DNA of 64,000 nt from positions 434,001 through 498,000 of the forward strand of contig NZ_CP149932.1 in assembly GCF_037949795.1 (NCBI RefSeq), written 5' to 3'. Below, piece after piece: positions 34,910-43,200 of the stretch. The notes below the pieces were generated by a model. That model saw only the letters and a program-made list of their open reading frames with translations, ran no database searches and was not told where the DNA came from. The translations under genes were made by a program, and so were the position numbers. Every line of letters begins with the position of its first letter. Position 1 is the stretch's first letter. The DNA comes from Thioclava sp. GXIMD2076. Lineage in GTDB: Bacteria; Pseudomonadota; Alphaproteobacteria; Rhodobacterales; Rhodobacteraceae.

Positions 34910-35497
34910 ATGACTGAGACACACAAGCCTGTGAAGACACCTAGCGCCGATGGCCTCGCGGCCGCGGCCGGGGAGGCAGCAAAAAAGGGGCCGCCGCCGG
35001 TGCATCTGTGGGATCCGCCATTCTGTGGCGATCTGGATATCGAGATCCGGCGCGACGGGACTTGGTTCTATCTTGGCACACCCATCGGCCGCGAGCCACT
35101 GGTAAAACTCTTTGCCTCGATTTTGAAACGCGAGGGCGATGATTACTTTCTGGTCACGCCCGTCGAAAAGGTGGGCATCCGTGTGGTGGATGCACCCTTT
35201 GTTGCGGTGGATGCCGAGGCGGTCGGCGCAGGCGAGGCACAAAGCCTGCGGTTTCGCACCAATGTGGGCGACGAGGTCACCGCAGGGCCTGAACATCCGA
35301 TCCGCATAAGCTTCGACGCTTCGGGCGAGCCCTCGCCCTATATCCATATCCGGCGCGGGCTCGAGGCGCTGATCGACCGGAAAACTTTCTACCGGCTGGT
35401 TGACCTCGCGCAAAGCGGGAAACATGGTGAAGAAGACTGGTTAGGGTTGTGGTCGGAACACCGATTCTTCCCCATCATCCCCATGGCGGAGCTCTGA
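34910..35497 (+). CDS. DUF1285-domain protein
   Basis: A 195-residue cytosolic protein. After a short charged leader it has the DUF1285 core: PPVHLWDPPFCGDLDIEIRRDGTWFYLGTPIGREPLVKLFASILKREGDDYFLVTPVEKVGI, and ends with a region that includes HIRRGLEALIDRKTFYRLVDLA. The family has a known structure but no proven function. It begins a rightward run: the TIM-barrel gene starts at the next base after its stop codon, so they are likely co-transcribed. Confidence 0.9.
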   Translation: MTETHKPVKTPSADGLAAAAGEAAKKGPPPVHLWDPPFCGDLDIEIRRDGTWFYLGTPIGREPLVKLFASILKREGDDYFLVTPVEKVGIRVVDAPFVAVDAEAVGAGEAQSLRFRTNVGDEVTAGPEHPIRISFDASGEPSPYIHIRRGLEALIDRKTFYRLVDLAQSGKHGEEDWLGLWSEHRFFPIIPMAEL

Positions 35498-36292
35498 ATG
35501 CCGAAATTTGCAGCCGATCTGGATCATCTGTTTTCCGACCGCCCGCTGATGACCCGTTTCTCTGCCGCCAAATCCGCCGGTTTCGACGCGGTCGAGATGC
35601 GCAGCCCCTATGATGCGCCCGCCTCGGATCTGCGCTACCAGCTGGTGATGAACGATCTTTTCTGGACCGGCCTCGATGCGCCGCCGCCCAATTATACTGG
35701 CGGGCTGCCCGGTTTTGCAGGCGTGGCGGGGCAGGAAGACCGTTTTCTGCGCGATCTCAAGCGCGCGCTCAGGGTGGCCGATGTGCTGAAATCCGGCTTT
35801 TTGACGCTGGTTGCGGGGCCGGAGGCCGATCCGGGTGTATTGGCTGCCAATCTGAAGGCCGCCTGCAAGACCCATCCCAAGGCCCGTTTCCTGATCGGGC
35901 CGGAAGGGGCGCAAAGCCCCCTGCCAGATCTGGATGCCTGTGCGGGCGTGCTGGAAACGGTGGGCGCCAAAAATCTCGCGCTCTCGGCCGATCTCGGGGC
36001 CATTCTGGCGCAAGGGTGCGACCCACTGGCCGAAATAACCCCGTATCTGCCAAAGCTCGGTCATATCCGACTGGCGGGCGCCGACGGGCAAGAGCCCAAT
36101 GACATGGATCTGGCCGGTTTATGCGCCCATCTCGACGCGGCCGGCTATAAGGGCTATGTCTGCGCCAGTTACACACCACGCGAGACCACCGAAGGCGGGC
36201 TGGCATGGCTGAGACGCATCATCGGGGATGCCCCTTCCGAGGAGCCTGCCCCCAAGAAGGCACGGGGGCGGCCCCGCAAGGCGAAAGGCTAG
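35498..36292 (+). CDS. TIM-barrel protein (sugar-isomerase/AP-endonuclease-like) with AT-hook-like tail
   Basis: A 264-residue protein. The pattern KFAADLDHLFSDRPLMTRFSAAKSAGFDAVEM and the later RLAGADGQEPNDMDLAGLCAHLDAAGYKGYVCASYTP fit a xylose-isomerase-like TIM barrel of the hydroxypyruvate-isomerase type. The expected metal-ligand acidic residues are only partly recognisable. The C-terminal tail (about 247-264) is basic and contains RGRPRK (256-261), the core of an AT-hook minor-groove motif, which is unusual for such an enzyme. It starts immediately after the DUF1285 stop. Substrate is unknown. Confidence 0.82.
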   Translation: MPKFAADLDHLFSDRPLMTRFSAAKSAGFDAVEMRSPYDAPASDLRYQLVMNDLFWTGLDAPPPNYTGGLPGFAGVAGQEDRFLRDLKRALRVADVLKSGFLTLVAGPEADPGVLAANLKAACKTHPKARFLIGPEGAQSPLPDLDACAGVLETVGAKNLALSADLGAILAQGCDPLAEITPYLPKLGHIRLAGADGQEPNDMDLAGLCAHLDAAGYKGYVCASYTPRETTEGGLAWLRRIIGDAPSEEPAPKKARGRPRKAKG

Positions 36293-36298
36293 AGCGCC

Positions 36299-37105
36299 AT
36301 GATCAAACAGGTGATCTGCATCAATTGGGGCACCAAATACGGGCCTCCCTTCATCAATCGCCTCTATGCCATGGTCGCGCGCAATATCACGCCGCCTTTC
36401 ACCTTCACCTGCTTTTGCGACAATCCCGAGGGCATCCGCCCCGAGGTGCTGACCGAGCCGCTGCCCGAGATCCCGATCGAGATCCCCAAGACAAAAAAGG
36501 GCATCTGGCCGAAATCGCGCCTCTGGGGGCCGAAGCTGGGCAGCCTGAAAGGGAATGTGCTGTTTCTCGATCTGGATCTGGTAATCACCGGATCGCTCGA
36601 TGATCTCTTTACCTATGGCGACCCTGATGGCGTGGTTCTGTCACGCAACCCCGCCAAACCTTTCGAACGGCTGGGCCAGACCTCCTGCTTCCGCTTCCCC
36701 GTGGGCAAACTCCTGCCGTTGCAGGAGAAATTCTGCGCTGATCCGCTGGGGGTCGCCGAGGAATATGTCTACGAGCAGCGTTTCGTGACCCGCAATGCGC
36801 CGGGGGGGATCGACCTCTTCCCGAAAAACTGGGTGCAGCATTTCCGCTATCAATGCCTGCCGACCTTCCCGCTCAACTGGATGCTGCCCGCGCGCAAGCA
36901 CCCCGATGCGCGGGTCGTGATCTTCCCGGGCGGGGTCTATCCGCAAACGGCGATCGAGGGCGGCTGGCAGGGGCGCGAGGGGTTCACCCTGCGCGACCAC
37001 CTCGCCAATTTCCCGAACCGTCCGGCCAACGAGGGCTCGGCCTTCCGCTATCTGCGCCATTTCATGAAACCTACCCCGTGGATCGAGGAGGCGTGGCGCG
37101 AGTAA
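36299..37105 (+). CDS. Putative glycosyltransferase (GT8-like fold)
   Basis: A 268-residue protein starting MIKQVICINWGTKYGPPFINRLYAMVARN, with the DxD metal/sugar-nucleotide motif DLDLV at Asp91-Asp93 (LFLDLDLVITGSLDDLF), as in GT8 and related enzymes that act on nucleotide sugars. The lower half has PARKHPDARVVIFPGG and no signal peptide or membrane helix. It follows the TIM-barrel gene by 6 bp. Donor and acceptor cannot be told; a lipopolysaccharide or capsule role is possible. Confidence 0.83.
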   Translation: MIKQVICINWGTKYGPPFINRLYAMVARNITPPFTFTCFCDNPEGIRPEVLTEPLPEIPIEIPKTKKGIWPKSRLWGPKLGSLKGNVLFLDLDLVITGSLDDLFTYGDPDGVVLSRNPAKPFERLGQTSCFRFPVGKLLPLQEKFCADPLGVAEEYVYEQRFVTRNAPGGIDLFPKNWVQHFRYQCLPTFPLNWMLPARKHPDARVVIFPGGVYPQTAIEGGWQGREGFTLRDHLANFPNRPANEGSAFRYLRHFMKPTPWIEEAWRE

Positions 37106-37123
37106 CTCTCGGGCCGCTCTGTC

Positions 37124-38056
37124 TCAGGCGGGCTGTGTATCGGCACAGCCCAGAGCGGGGCTCTCGGGCTCCAGCGTGACATGGGTCAGTCCGAACCGCG
37201 AGACCAGCATCGCCTTGGCCCGCGCGATGGTCTGCGCGTAATCCGCGCCCTCCGCCAGCACCAGATGCGCCTCGCACGAGGTCCGCTTCTCGTCGATCTG
37301 CCATAGATGGACATGGTGGACCCCGACGACCCCCTCGATCTGGCCGAGCGCCTCCTTGACCTCGGAGGTGTCACGCGCGGCAGGCGCGCCCAGCATCAGG
37401 ATGCGGGTGACGGGTTTGAGATCGCCAAAGATATGCCACAGGATGAAGACCGAAATCAGCACAGTCAGGATCGGGTCGACCATGCGCCAGTCCCAGATCA
37501 GGATGACCGCGCCGCCTATGATGACGGCCACCGATGCGCCTGCATCGGCCAGATTGTGCAGGAAGGCCGCGCGGATATTGAGGCTGTCTTTCGAAAGTTT
37601 GAAGGTCAGAGCGGCGGTGCCCAGATCGACCACCAGCGCCAGCCCCGCGAGGATCAGCACCGTCCAGCCCTCAACCTCCGGCGGGTCGATCATGCGGCCC
37701 ACCGCCTCGACCACCAGCCAGATCGAGATCAGGATCAGCGTGATGTAATTGGTGAAGGCGGCCAGCACTTCGGCGCGGGACCAGCCGAAGGTCATGGCCG
37801 CGTCATGGCCGCGCCGCGCCAGACGCCGGGCCCCAAACGCAAGGATCAGCGCTGCCGCATCGGAGAAATTATGCACCCCGTCGGCCACCAAGGCCATGGA
37901 CCCCGCCAGCGCTCCGCCTACGACCTGCGCGACCGTCAGCGCCATATTGATCGCCACCGCCCAGATCACCGCCTTGTCGCCGCTATCGGGGTCGAGATGA
38001 TGGTGATGGTGGTGCCCGTGGTCATGTGAATGACCATGATGGTGATCGTGCGGCAT
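37124..38056 (-). CDS. Cation diffusion facilitator (Zn/Co/Cd efflux, CzcD type)
   Basis: A 310-residue inner-membrane transporter. It starts with a very His-rich tail (HDHHHGHSHDHGHHHHHH) and has six transmembrane helices with the two metal-binding sites of CDF transporters (HNFSDA in helix 2 and HNLADA in helix 5), followed by a cytosolic C-terminal domain. It exports Zn or related divalent ions by proton exchange. GGGAGG lies before the ATG at 38056 (MPHDHHH); an in-frame codon 24 bp upstream is less likely. Confidence 0.95.
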   Translation of the reverse strand: MPHDHHHGHSHDHGHHHHHHLDPDSGDKAVIWAVAINMALTVAQVVGGALAGSMALVADGVHNFSDAAALILAFGARRLARRGHDAAMTFGWSRAEVLAAFTNYITLILISIWLVVEAVGRMIDPPEVEGWTVLILAGLALVVDLGTAALTFKLSKDSLNIRAAFLHNLADAGASVAVIIGGAVILIWDWRMVDPILTVLISVFILWHIFGDLKPVTRILMLGAPAARDTSEVKEALGQIEGVVGVHHVHLWQIDEKRTSCEAHLVLAEGADYAQTIARAKAMLVSRFGLTHVTLEPESPALGCADTQPA

Positions 38057-38133
38057 GCGTAGCCTCCCTTTACACCCCACCCTAGCGCGCAGCTGGCCGA
38101 TGAACAGCCAGTCCGCGCATCACGGTCCTGTGA

Positions 38134-40980
38134 TCAATGCGCCTCGGCCCAGGACATGCCCTGCCCCGCATCGACGATCAGCGGCACGTCGAGCTTCACC
38201 GCAGGCTCGGCCGCCCCTTCCATGACGGCGCGCGCCGTGGCGATGAGCCGGTCCACATCGGCCTCGGCCACCTCGAAGATGAGTTCGTCATGAACCTGCA
38301 ACAGCATGGTCGCATCAATGCCCCTGATCGCCTCGGGCATGCGCACCATGGCACGGCGGATGATATCGGCGGCCGCCCCCTGAATGGGCGCGTTGATGGC
38401 GGCGCGTTTGGCAAAGCCCGCCCCCGGACCTTTGGCATTGATCTCGGGGGTGTTGATCCGGCGCCCGAAGAGCGTTTCCACATAGGAATGCTCTTTGGCA
38501 AAGGCGGTAGTGTCGTCCATATATTGGCGGATACCGGGGAAGCGCTCGAAATAGCGGTCGATGAAGCCCTGCGCCTCGGCGCGAGGAATCCGCAGATTGC
38601 GCGCGAGGCCGAAGCCCGAGATACCATAGATGACGCCGAAATTGATCGCCTTGGCCTGACGGCGGATCATCGGATCCATGCCCTCGAGCGGCGTGTTGAA
38701 CATCTCCGAGGCGGTCATCGCGTGAATGTCCACGCCCTCGCGGAACGCCTGTTTCAGCGCATCGATCTGCGCCACATGGGCAAGGATGCGCAGCTCGATC
38801 TGGCTATAGTCGAGGCTGACGATCCGGCGGCCTTCGGGGGCCACAAACGCCTCGCGGATGCGGCGGCCCTCTTCGGAGCGAACGGGGATGTTCTGCAGGT
38901 TCGGGTCGGTCGAGGCGAGCCGTCCCGTGTTGGCCCCCGCGATGGAATAGGAGGTATGGACGCGGCCCGTTTCAGGGTTCACATGGTTCTGGAGCGCATC
39001 CGTATAGGTGGATTTCAGCTTGGAGATCCCGCGCCAGTCCAGCACCGCCGAGGCCAGCTTGGCGGCTGCGGGGTTGCGGTCTTCCATCGTGGTGATGTCT
39101 TCGAGCACATCCGCGCCGGTCGAATAGGCGCCGGTCTTGCCCTTCTTGCCACCCTCGACGCCCATCACGTCAAACAGGATCTCGCCCAGCTGCTTGGGCG
39201 ACCCCACATTGAATTTCTGGCCCGCGATCTCGGTAATCTCGTCCTCAAGCTGGGCCATCTTCTGGGCAAAGACATTGGACATGCGCGCCAGCACCGAGGC
39301 ATCGACCTTCACGCCCGCCATCTCCATATCGGCCAGAACCGGCACGAGCGGGCGTTCCTCGGTCTCGTAAATGGTGGTGGCCTTCTGGGTGTGGAGCTGC
39401 GGCTTGAACAGTTGCCACAGGCGCAGGGTGATATCGGCATCCTCGGCGGCATAGGCCACGGCCTTGTCGACGGGCACCTTGTCGAAGGTGATCTGGGATT
39501 TCCCCGAACCGATCAGATCCTTGATCGGGATCGGCTGGTGGCCGAGGTAGCGGTCCGAAAGCGTGTCCATGCCGTGGCCATGCAGCCCTGCATGAAGCGA
39601 GTAGGACAGCAGCATCGTATCCTCGATCGGCGCCATGCGGATGCCGTGGCGGGCGAGGATCTTGAAATCGTATTTCATATTCTGCCCGATCTTGAGGATC
39701 GAGGGGTCTTCCAGCACGGGCTTGAGAAGCGCGAGCGCCTCCTTGAGGTCCATCTGTTCGGGCGCAAGCTGGGCACCGCCGAAGAGATCATCGCCGCCCT
39801 CGGTATGACCGAGCGGCAGATAGGCGGCCTCGTTGGGGGTGATGGCCAGCGAGACGCCAACCAGTTCGGCCTGCATCTCGTCCAGCGAGGTGGTCTCGGT
39901 ATCGATGGCGAGCCAGCCGCATGCGCGGGCGCGATCAAGCCATTTGGCAAGCGTCGCGGCATCCTTGATGTGCACGTAGGTCTCGGGGGTGAAGGGGGCC
40001 GCTTCGGGGAGGGTCACTGCGCTCCCCCCCGCCTCGGCGGCCCCGCCCGCGGCTTGCGCCACGGGCTCTGGCGCGGGTGGCGGCGTGGTGCCGGATTTCT
40101 CGGCGACACGGCGGGTCAGCGTGCGGAATTCCATCTCGTTGAGGAATTTCATCAGCGTCGCTGGCTCGGGATCGCGGACCTCGAGATCGTCCAGCGTGAA
40201 ATCGATAGGCGTCTCGGGATCAAGCGTCACCAGTTTCTTCGACAGGCGGATCTGCTCGGCATTGTCGATCAGGGTCTGGCGGCGCTTGGGCTGCTTGATC
40301 TCTCCCGCGCGCTCCAGAAGGGTCTCCAGATCACCGAATTCATTGATCAGGAGCGCCGCCGTCTTGATACCGATCCCCGGAGCGCCCGGAATATTATCGA
40401 CCGAATCGCCTGCAAGCGCCTGCACGTCGATGACCTTATCGGGGGTGACGCCGAATTTCTTCTCGACCTCGTCGGGGCCGATCTGGACGTTCTTCATCGG
40501 GTCCAGCATCTCGACACCGCCGCCCACCAGCTGCATCAGATCCTTATCGGAGCTGAGGATCGTCACACGGCCACCGGCCTCGCGTGCCTGACGCGCGAGA
40601 GTGGCGATGATGTCATCGGCCTCATAGCCCGCCAATTCCTTGCAGGCGATATTGAACGCCTCGGTAGCCGTGCGCGTCAGCGGGATCTGCGGGCGCAAAT
40701 CCTCGGGCATGGCATCCCGATTGGCCTTATACTGGTCATAGAGATCATTGCGGAACGTATGGCTGCCCTTGTCGAAGATCACCGCCACATGGGTGGGCGC
40801 GTCCGAGCCCTTGGCCTCTTCGACATATTTGAAGAGCATGTTGCAGAACCCCGACACCGCCCCGATCGGCAGCCCGTCGGATTTACGCGTCAGTGGCGGG
40901 AGCGCGTGATAGGCTCGGAAGATAAACGCCGATCCATCGATCAGATGCAGGTGGCACCCCTTGCCAAAACCTTCCGCCAT
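38134..40980 (-). CDS. polA: DNA polymerase I
   Basis: A 948-residue three-domain polymerase. The N-terminal part is the 5'-3' exonuclease (SSDKDLMQL, DSVDNIPGAPGIG), the middle part the 3'-5' exonuclease with DTETTS and later proofreading motifs, and the C-terminal part the family A polymerase with motif A (DYSQIELRI), motif B (RRQAKAINFGVIYG) and motif C (VHDELIFEV). It removes Okazaki primers and fills repair gaps. The length is normal for alphaproteobacteria. It is a single gene, flanked by the CDF transporter gene and by a 332-bp gap. Confidence 0.98.
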   Translation of the reverse strand: MAEGFGKGCHLHLIDGSAFIFRAYHALPPLTRKSDGLPIGAVSGFCNMLFKYVEEAKGSDAPTHVAVIFDKGSHTFRNDLYDQYKANRDAMPEDLRPQIPLTRTATEAFNIACKELAGYEADDIIATLARQAREAGGRVTILSSDKDLMQLVGGGVEMLDPMKNVQIGPDEVEKKFGVTPDKVIDVQALAGDSVDNIPGAPGIGIKTAALLINEFGDLETLLERAGEIKQPKRRQTLIDNAEQIRLSKKLVTLDPETPIDFTLDDLEVRDPEPATLMKFLNEMEFRTLTRRVAEKSGTTPPPAPEPVAQAAGGAAEAGGSAVTLPEAAPFTPETYVHIKDAATLAKWLDRARACGWLAIDTETTSLDEMQAELVGVSLAITPNEAAYLPLGHTEGGDDLFGGAQLAPEQMDLKEALALLKPVLEDPSILKIGQNMKYDFKILARHGIRMAPIEDTMLLSYSLHAGLHGHGMDTLSDRYLGHQPIPIKDLIGSGKSQITFDKVPVDKAVAYAAEDADITLRLWQLFKPQLHTQKATTIYETEERPLVPVLADMEMAGVKVDASVLARMSNVFAQKMAQLEDEITEIAGQKFNVGSPKQLGEILFDVMGVEGGKKGKTGAYSTGADVLEDITTMEDRNPAAAKLASAVLDWRGISKLKSTYTDALQNHVNPETGRVHTSYSIAGANTGRLASTDPNLQNIPVRSEEGRRIREAFVAPEGRRIVSLDYSQIELRILAHVAQIDALKQAFREGVDIHAMTASEMFNTPLEGMDPMIRRQAKAINFGVIYGISGFGLARNLRIPRAEAQGFIDRYFERFPGIRQYMDDTTAFAKEHSYVETLFGRRINTPEINAKGPGAGFAKRAAINAPIQGAAADIIRRAMVRMPEAIRGIDATMLLQVHDELIFEVAEADVDRLIATARAVMEGAAEPAVKLDVPLIVDAGQGMSWAEAH

Positions 40981-41312
40981 TTTTCTTCCCTTCGGTCAGC
41001 TTCTACATACCCGTATTCCGAGACGTTATTGGCATGATCCGCATCTTTCTTCCAGTTCTGACGGGACTTTCTTTTGCGCCCGTCGCCCGCATGGTTCGGG
41101 CGCCGCAACCGGCGATGGGAAGAACGGGAGGATCGGCTGTGGTCCGGCGAAAGCGGAGCCTGTGGAGCGGACGGGACAACGGACGGGGCAGCCGCCGCGC
41201 GGATCAGGGGGCAGGCCCCGTAGGGCCGGACTGCAACCACCGGCACATGGCCGACCGCCAATGCCCGAAGGCCAGTCGGGGTGCGATATCCCGGACCTCG
41301 GGCTACCGGACC
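40981..41312. other. 332-bp region without a convincing gene
   Basis: The region lies between the polA start and the globin stop. An open frame from 41034 (MIRIFLPVLTGLSF...) runs on into the globin gene on the opposite strand and has a low-complexity Arg/Gly/Ser-rich body unlike a real protein. A short imperfect direct repeat (ccggacctc, around 41290-41320) is present. I see no tRNA, RNase P or tmRNA motifs. It should hold the polA promoter. Confidence 0.4.
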
Positions 41313-41732
41313 TCAGGCGGCCGCGTCAGCCGCACCTGCCAGCATCTCGGCACCGACAAATCCCAGAAGTCCGCGCCACGCTGTTTCATATGACTCAGTC
41401 CAGTCGCGGCCCAGCTGGATCGCCAATGTCTCGACCAGCGCATCGACCACCGCGGGATAATGCTCGGGCCGCGCCCCATAGCCCTGATGGTCCCGCCCGA
41501 GCCGGCGCAGCGCCCGCGACAGATCGTCGGGCGCGTTGGCATAGGAAAGCAGGAGCTGCAGCGCCCCCGAGAACTTGTCAGCCTGCCTTGCGAGCGAGCG
41601 GGGAAAGAGCGGCTCCAGATCGGGGTGGCGCGCCAGCAGGAACAAATAGAAATCCTGCATCAGGCAGGGCCTGCGCGACAGCGCCAGCGCATAACTTTCC
41701 CGCACGATCGCAACAGTCGACTGGTCCAGCAC
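41313..41732 (-). CDS. Single-domain globin (bacterial haemoglobin type)
   Basis: A 139-residue cytosolic globin (MLDQSTVAIVRESYALAL...). It fits the flavohaemoglobin/Vitreoscilla class: CD1 phenylalanine in PLFPRS (about Phe43), a B-helix tyrosine (Tyr29), a possible distal glutamine (Gln50) and the proximal histidine in GRDHQGYGARPEHYPAVV (His82). No reductase domain follows. The GTG at 41732 with CGGAG 7 nt upstream is preferred over a TTG 18 bp earlier that lacks a Shine-Dalgarno. Such globins bind O2 or NO and may protect respiration; the exact role is unknown. Confidence 0.83.
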   Translation of the reverse strand: MLDQSTVAIVRESYALALSRRPCLMQDFYLFLLARHPDLEPLFPRSLARQADKFSGALQLLLSYANAPDDLSRALRRLGRDHQGYGARPEHYPAVVDALVETLAIQLGRDWTESYETAWRGLLGFVGAEMLAGAADAAA

Positions 41733-41835
41733 GACACAACTCCGCTTCAACTCTAGGGTGAGAGTAGAAGACGGCTGTTTAACGAAGACCTAAGACCGAA
41801 ACGCCCGTTGACTCAAATTTGAATCGCGCGGCGGA

Positions 41836-42054
41836 TCAATGTCCCGCTTTGGCGCGGTCGATCACATATTTCTTGTCGCAATAGCCGCATTCGACAAAGC
41901 CGGTGTCATGGGGGATCGACAGCCAGACACGCGGATGGCCCAAGGCCCCCACACCGCCATCACAGCACACTTTCCAAGAGGTCACGACCTCGGTTTCGGG
42001 CGCATCGGGAGCGGTTACAGCGGGGGTCGTTTCGGTCTGGGTGGTGGCGGTCAT
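41836..42054 (-). CDS. Small zinc-finger protein (zf-CHCC type)
   Basis: A 72-residue protein with an unstructured Thr/Pro-rich N-terminus and the CHCC zinc finger: Cys30 or Cys31, His40, Cys56 and Cys59 in VCCDGG...[10 protein letters not shown]...[10 protein letters not shown]. The same domain occurs in the mitochondrial complex I subunit NDUFS6, and in alphaproteobacteria it is a small accessory protein of complex I. GTGGAG precedes the ATG at 42054. It is divergent from the ABC ATPase gene. Confidence 0.9.
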   Translation of the reverse strand: MTATTQTETTPAVTAPDAPETEVVTSWKVCCDGGVGALGHPRVWLSIPHDTGFVECGYCDKKYVIDRAKAGH

Positions 42055-42135
42055 CGATAGCTCCACTATATTGAGGTCAGGCAAAGGTGCCCTGTTCTGG
42101 GGCCTATGATACAGCAAGGCGAAAAGGACCGGCAA

Positions 42136-43065
42136 GTGGCAGGATCGGCAATCGAGATCAAAGGTTTACGCAAAACTTACGCGGGCTCGCGTCACGCCGC
42201 CCCGAAAGAGGCGCTGAAAGGGCTGGACCTCGATATCCCCGAAGGCTCGATCTTCGGCCTCCTCGGCCCCAACGGCGCGGGAAAATCGACCACGATCAAT
42301 ATCCTCGCAGGGCTTGTGCGCAAAAGCGCAGGTTCGGTGAAAATCTGGGGCTTCGATCAGGACGAGAACCCCCGCCAGTCGCGCGCGGCCATCGGGGTGA
42401 TGCCGCAGGAAATCAACATGGACCCGTTCTTCAAACCGCGCGATCTGCTGGAATTACAGGCGGGGCTTTACGGTGTGCCCAAGGCCGAGCGCTGGACCGA
42501 CGAAATCCTCGAACTGGTGGGCCTCGCAGATAAGGCCGAGACCTATGCCCGCAGCCTCTCGGGCGGGATGAAGCGCCGCCTGCTGCTGGCCAAGGCGCTG
42601 GTCCACAAGCCGCGGATTCTCGTTCTGGATGAGCCAACGGCGGGGGTGGATATCGAGCTGCGCAACATGCTCTGGCGCAATGTCCGCAAACTCAACGAGC
42701 AGGGGATGACGATCATCCTCACGACGCATTATCTGGAAGAGGCGCAGGAGATGTGCGACGAGATCGCCATCATCAATCATGGCGAGCTGATCGTGCGCGA
42801 CAGGACCGAGGCGCTGCTGGCCCAGATGGATGCCAAGACCATGCTGATCACGCCGATGAATGATGCGCCCGACATTACCCTGCCGCAGGGTGTGCAGCTC
42901 AACCGTCGCGCCGACGGGCTGCTGGCGTTCGACTATAACCGCCACCAGACCTCGGCCAATGCCATTCTCGATGCGGTCCGCGCCGCCAATATCGAGATCG
43001 CCGATGTCAAAACCACCGAGGCCGATCTGGAAGACGTGTTCCTCTCCCTCACCTCGGGCCGCTAG
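42136..43065 (+). CDS. ABC transporter ATP-binding protein (ABC-2/YadG-like)
   Basis: A 309-residue cytosolic ATPase. Walker A is GPNGAGKST (44-52), the signature is LSGGMKRR and Walker B is [12 protein letters not shown], followed by the [16 protein letters not shown] switch ([14 protein letters not shown]). The C-terminal 60 residues are the extension common to ABC-2 exporters. The GTG at 42136 with AAGGA 7 nt upstream is preferred; an ATG 30 bp earlier is possible. No permease gene follows directly, so its membrane partner is elsewhere. Confidence 0.9.
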   Translation: MAGSAIEIKGLRKTYAGSRHAAPKEALKGLDLDIPEGSIFGLLGPNGAGKSTTINILAGLVRKSAGSVKIWGFDQDENPRQSRAAIGVMPQEINMDPFFKPRDLLELQAGLYGVPKAERWTDEILELVGLADKAETYARSLSGGMKRRLLLAKALVHKPRILVLDEPTAGVDIELRNMLWRNVRKLNEQGMTIILTTHYLEEAQEMCDEIAIINHGELIVRDRTEALLAQMDAKTMLITPMNDAPDITLPQGVQLNRRADGLLAFDYNRHQTSANAILDAVRAANIEIADVKTTEADLEDVFLSLTSGR

Positions 43066-43068
43066 GGA

Positions 43069-43129
43069 GGGGGCAACGCCCCCGACCGGTTTTGTCGGGG
43101 CCTCGATGGCCGCGGCAAAACCGCCCCCC
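43069..43129. repeat. Structured intergenic element with stem-loop (copy B)
   Basis: GGGGGC-aac-GCCCCC, then GAC, then a stem with arms CGGTTTTG (43087-43094) and CAAAACCG (43116-43123), then six C. It starts 4 bp after the ABC gene stop. It shares its plan and several exact blocks with the element at 20123-20185, but the stem sequence is different, so the family keeps structure rather than sequence. Confidence 0.7.
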
Positions 43130-43136
43130 TCAGAAC

Positions 43137-43162
43137 AAAAAAGGGCACCCCGAAAGGTGCCC
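43137..43162 (-). terminator. Rho-independent terminator of the ectABC-ask operon
   Basis: On the minus strand GGGCACC and GGTGCCC form a 7-bp stem with a 6-nt loop, followed by TTTTTT. It lies 39 bp after the ask stop codon. Confidence 0.88.
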
Positions 43163-43200
43163 CCTTCCCCGCAACGGGAAACCTGGTCGGGAAAGCGCCC

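Noticed and set aside
38137..41037. 966-codon open frame on the plus strand opposite polA
   Set aside because: It lies antisense to polA, with no recognisable motif. It is a shadow frame.
41034..41393. Open frame reading MIRIFLPVLTGLSF...
   Set aside because: It overlaps the end of the globin gene on the other strand and has an Arg/Gly/Ser-rich body without recognisable domains. Only the first few residues look like a signal.
42106..42135. ATG at 42106 as the start of the ABC ATPase
   Set aside because: The GTG at 42136 has a better Shine-Dalgarno and gives the normal N-terminus; the extra ten residues look like leader.
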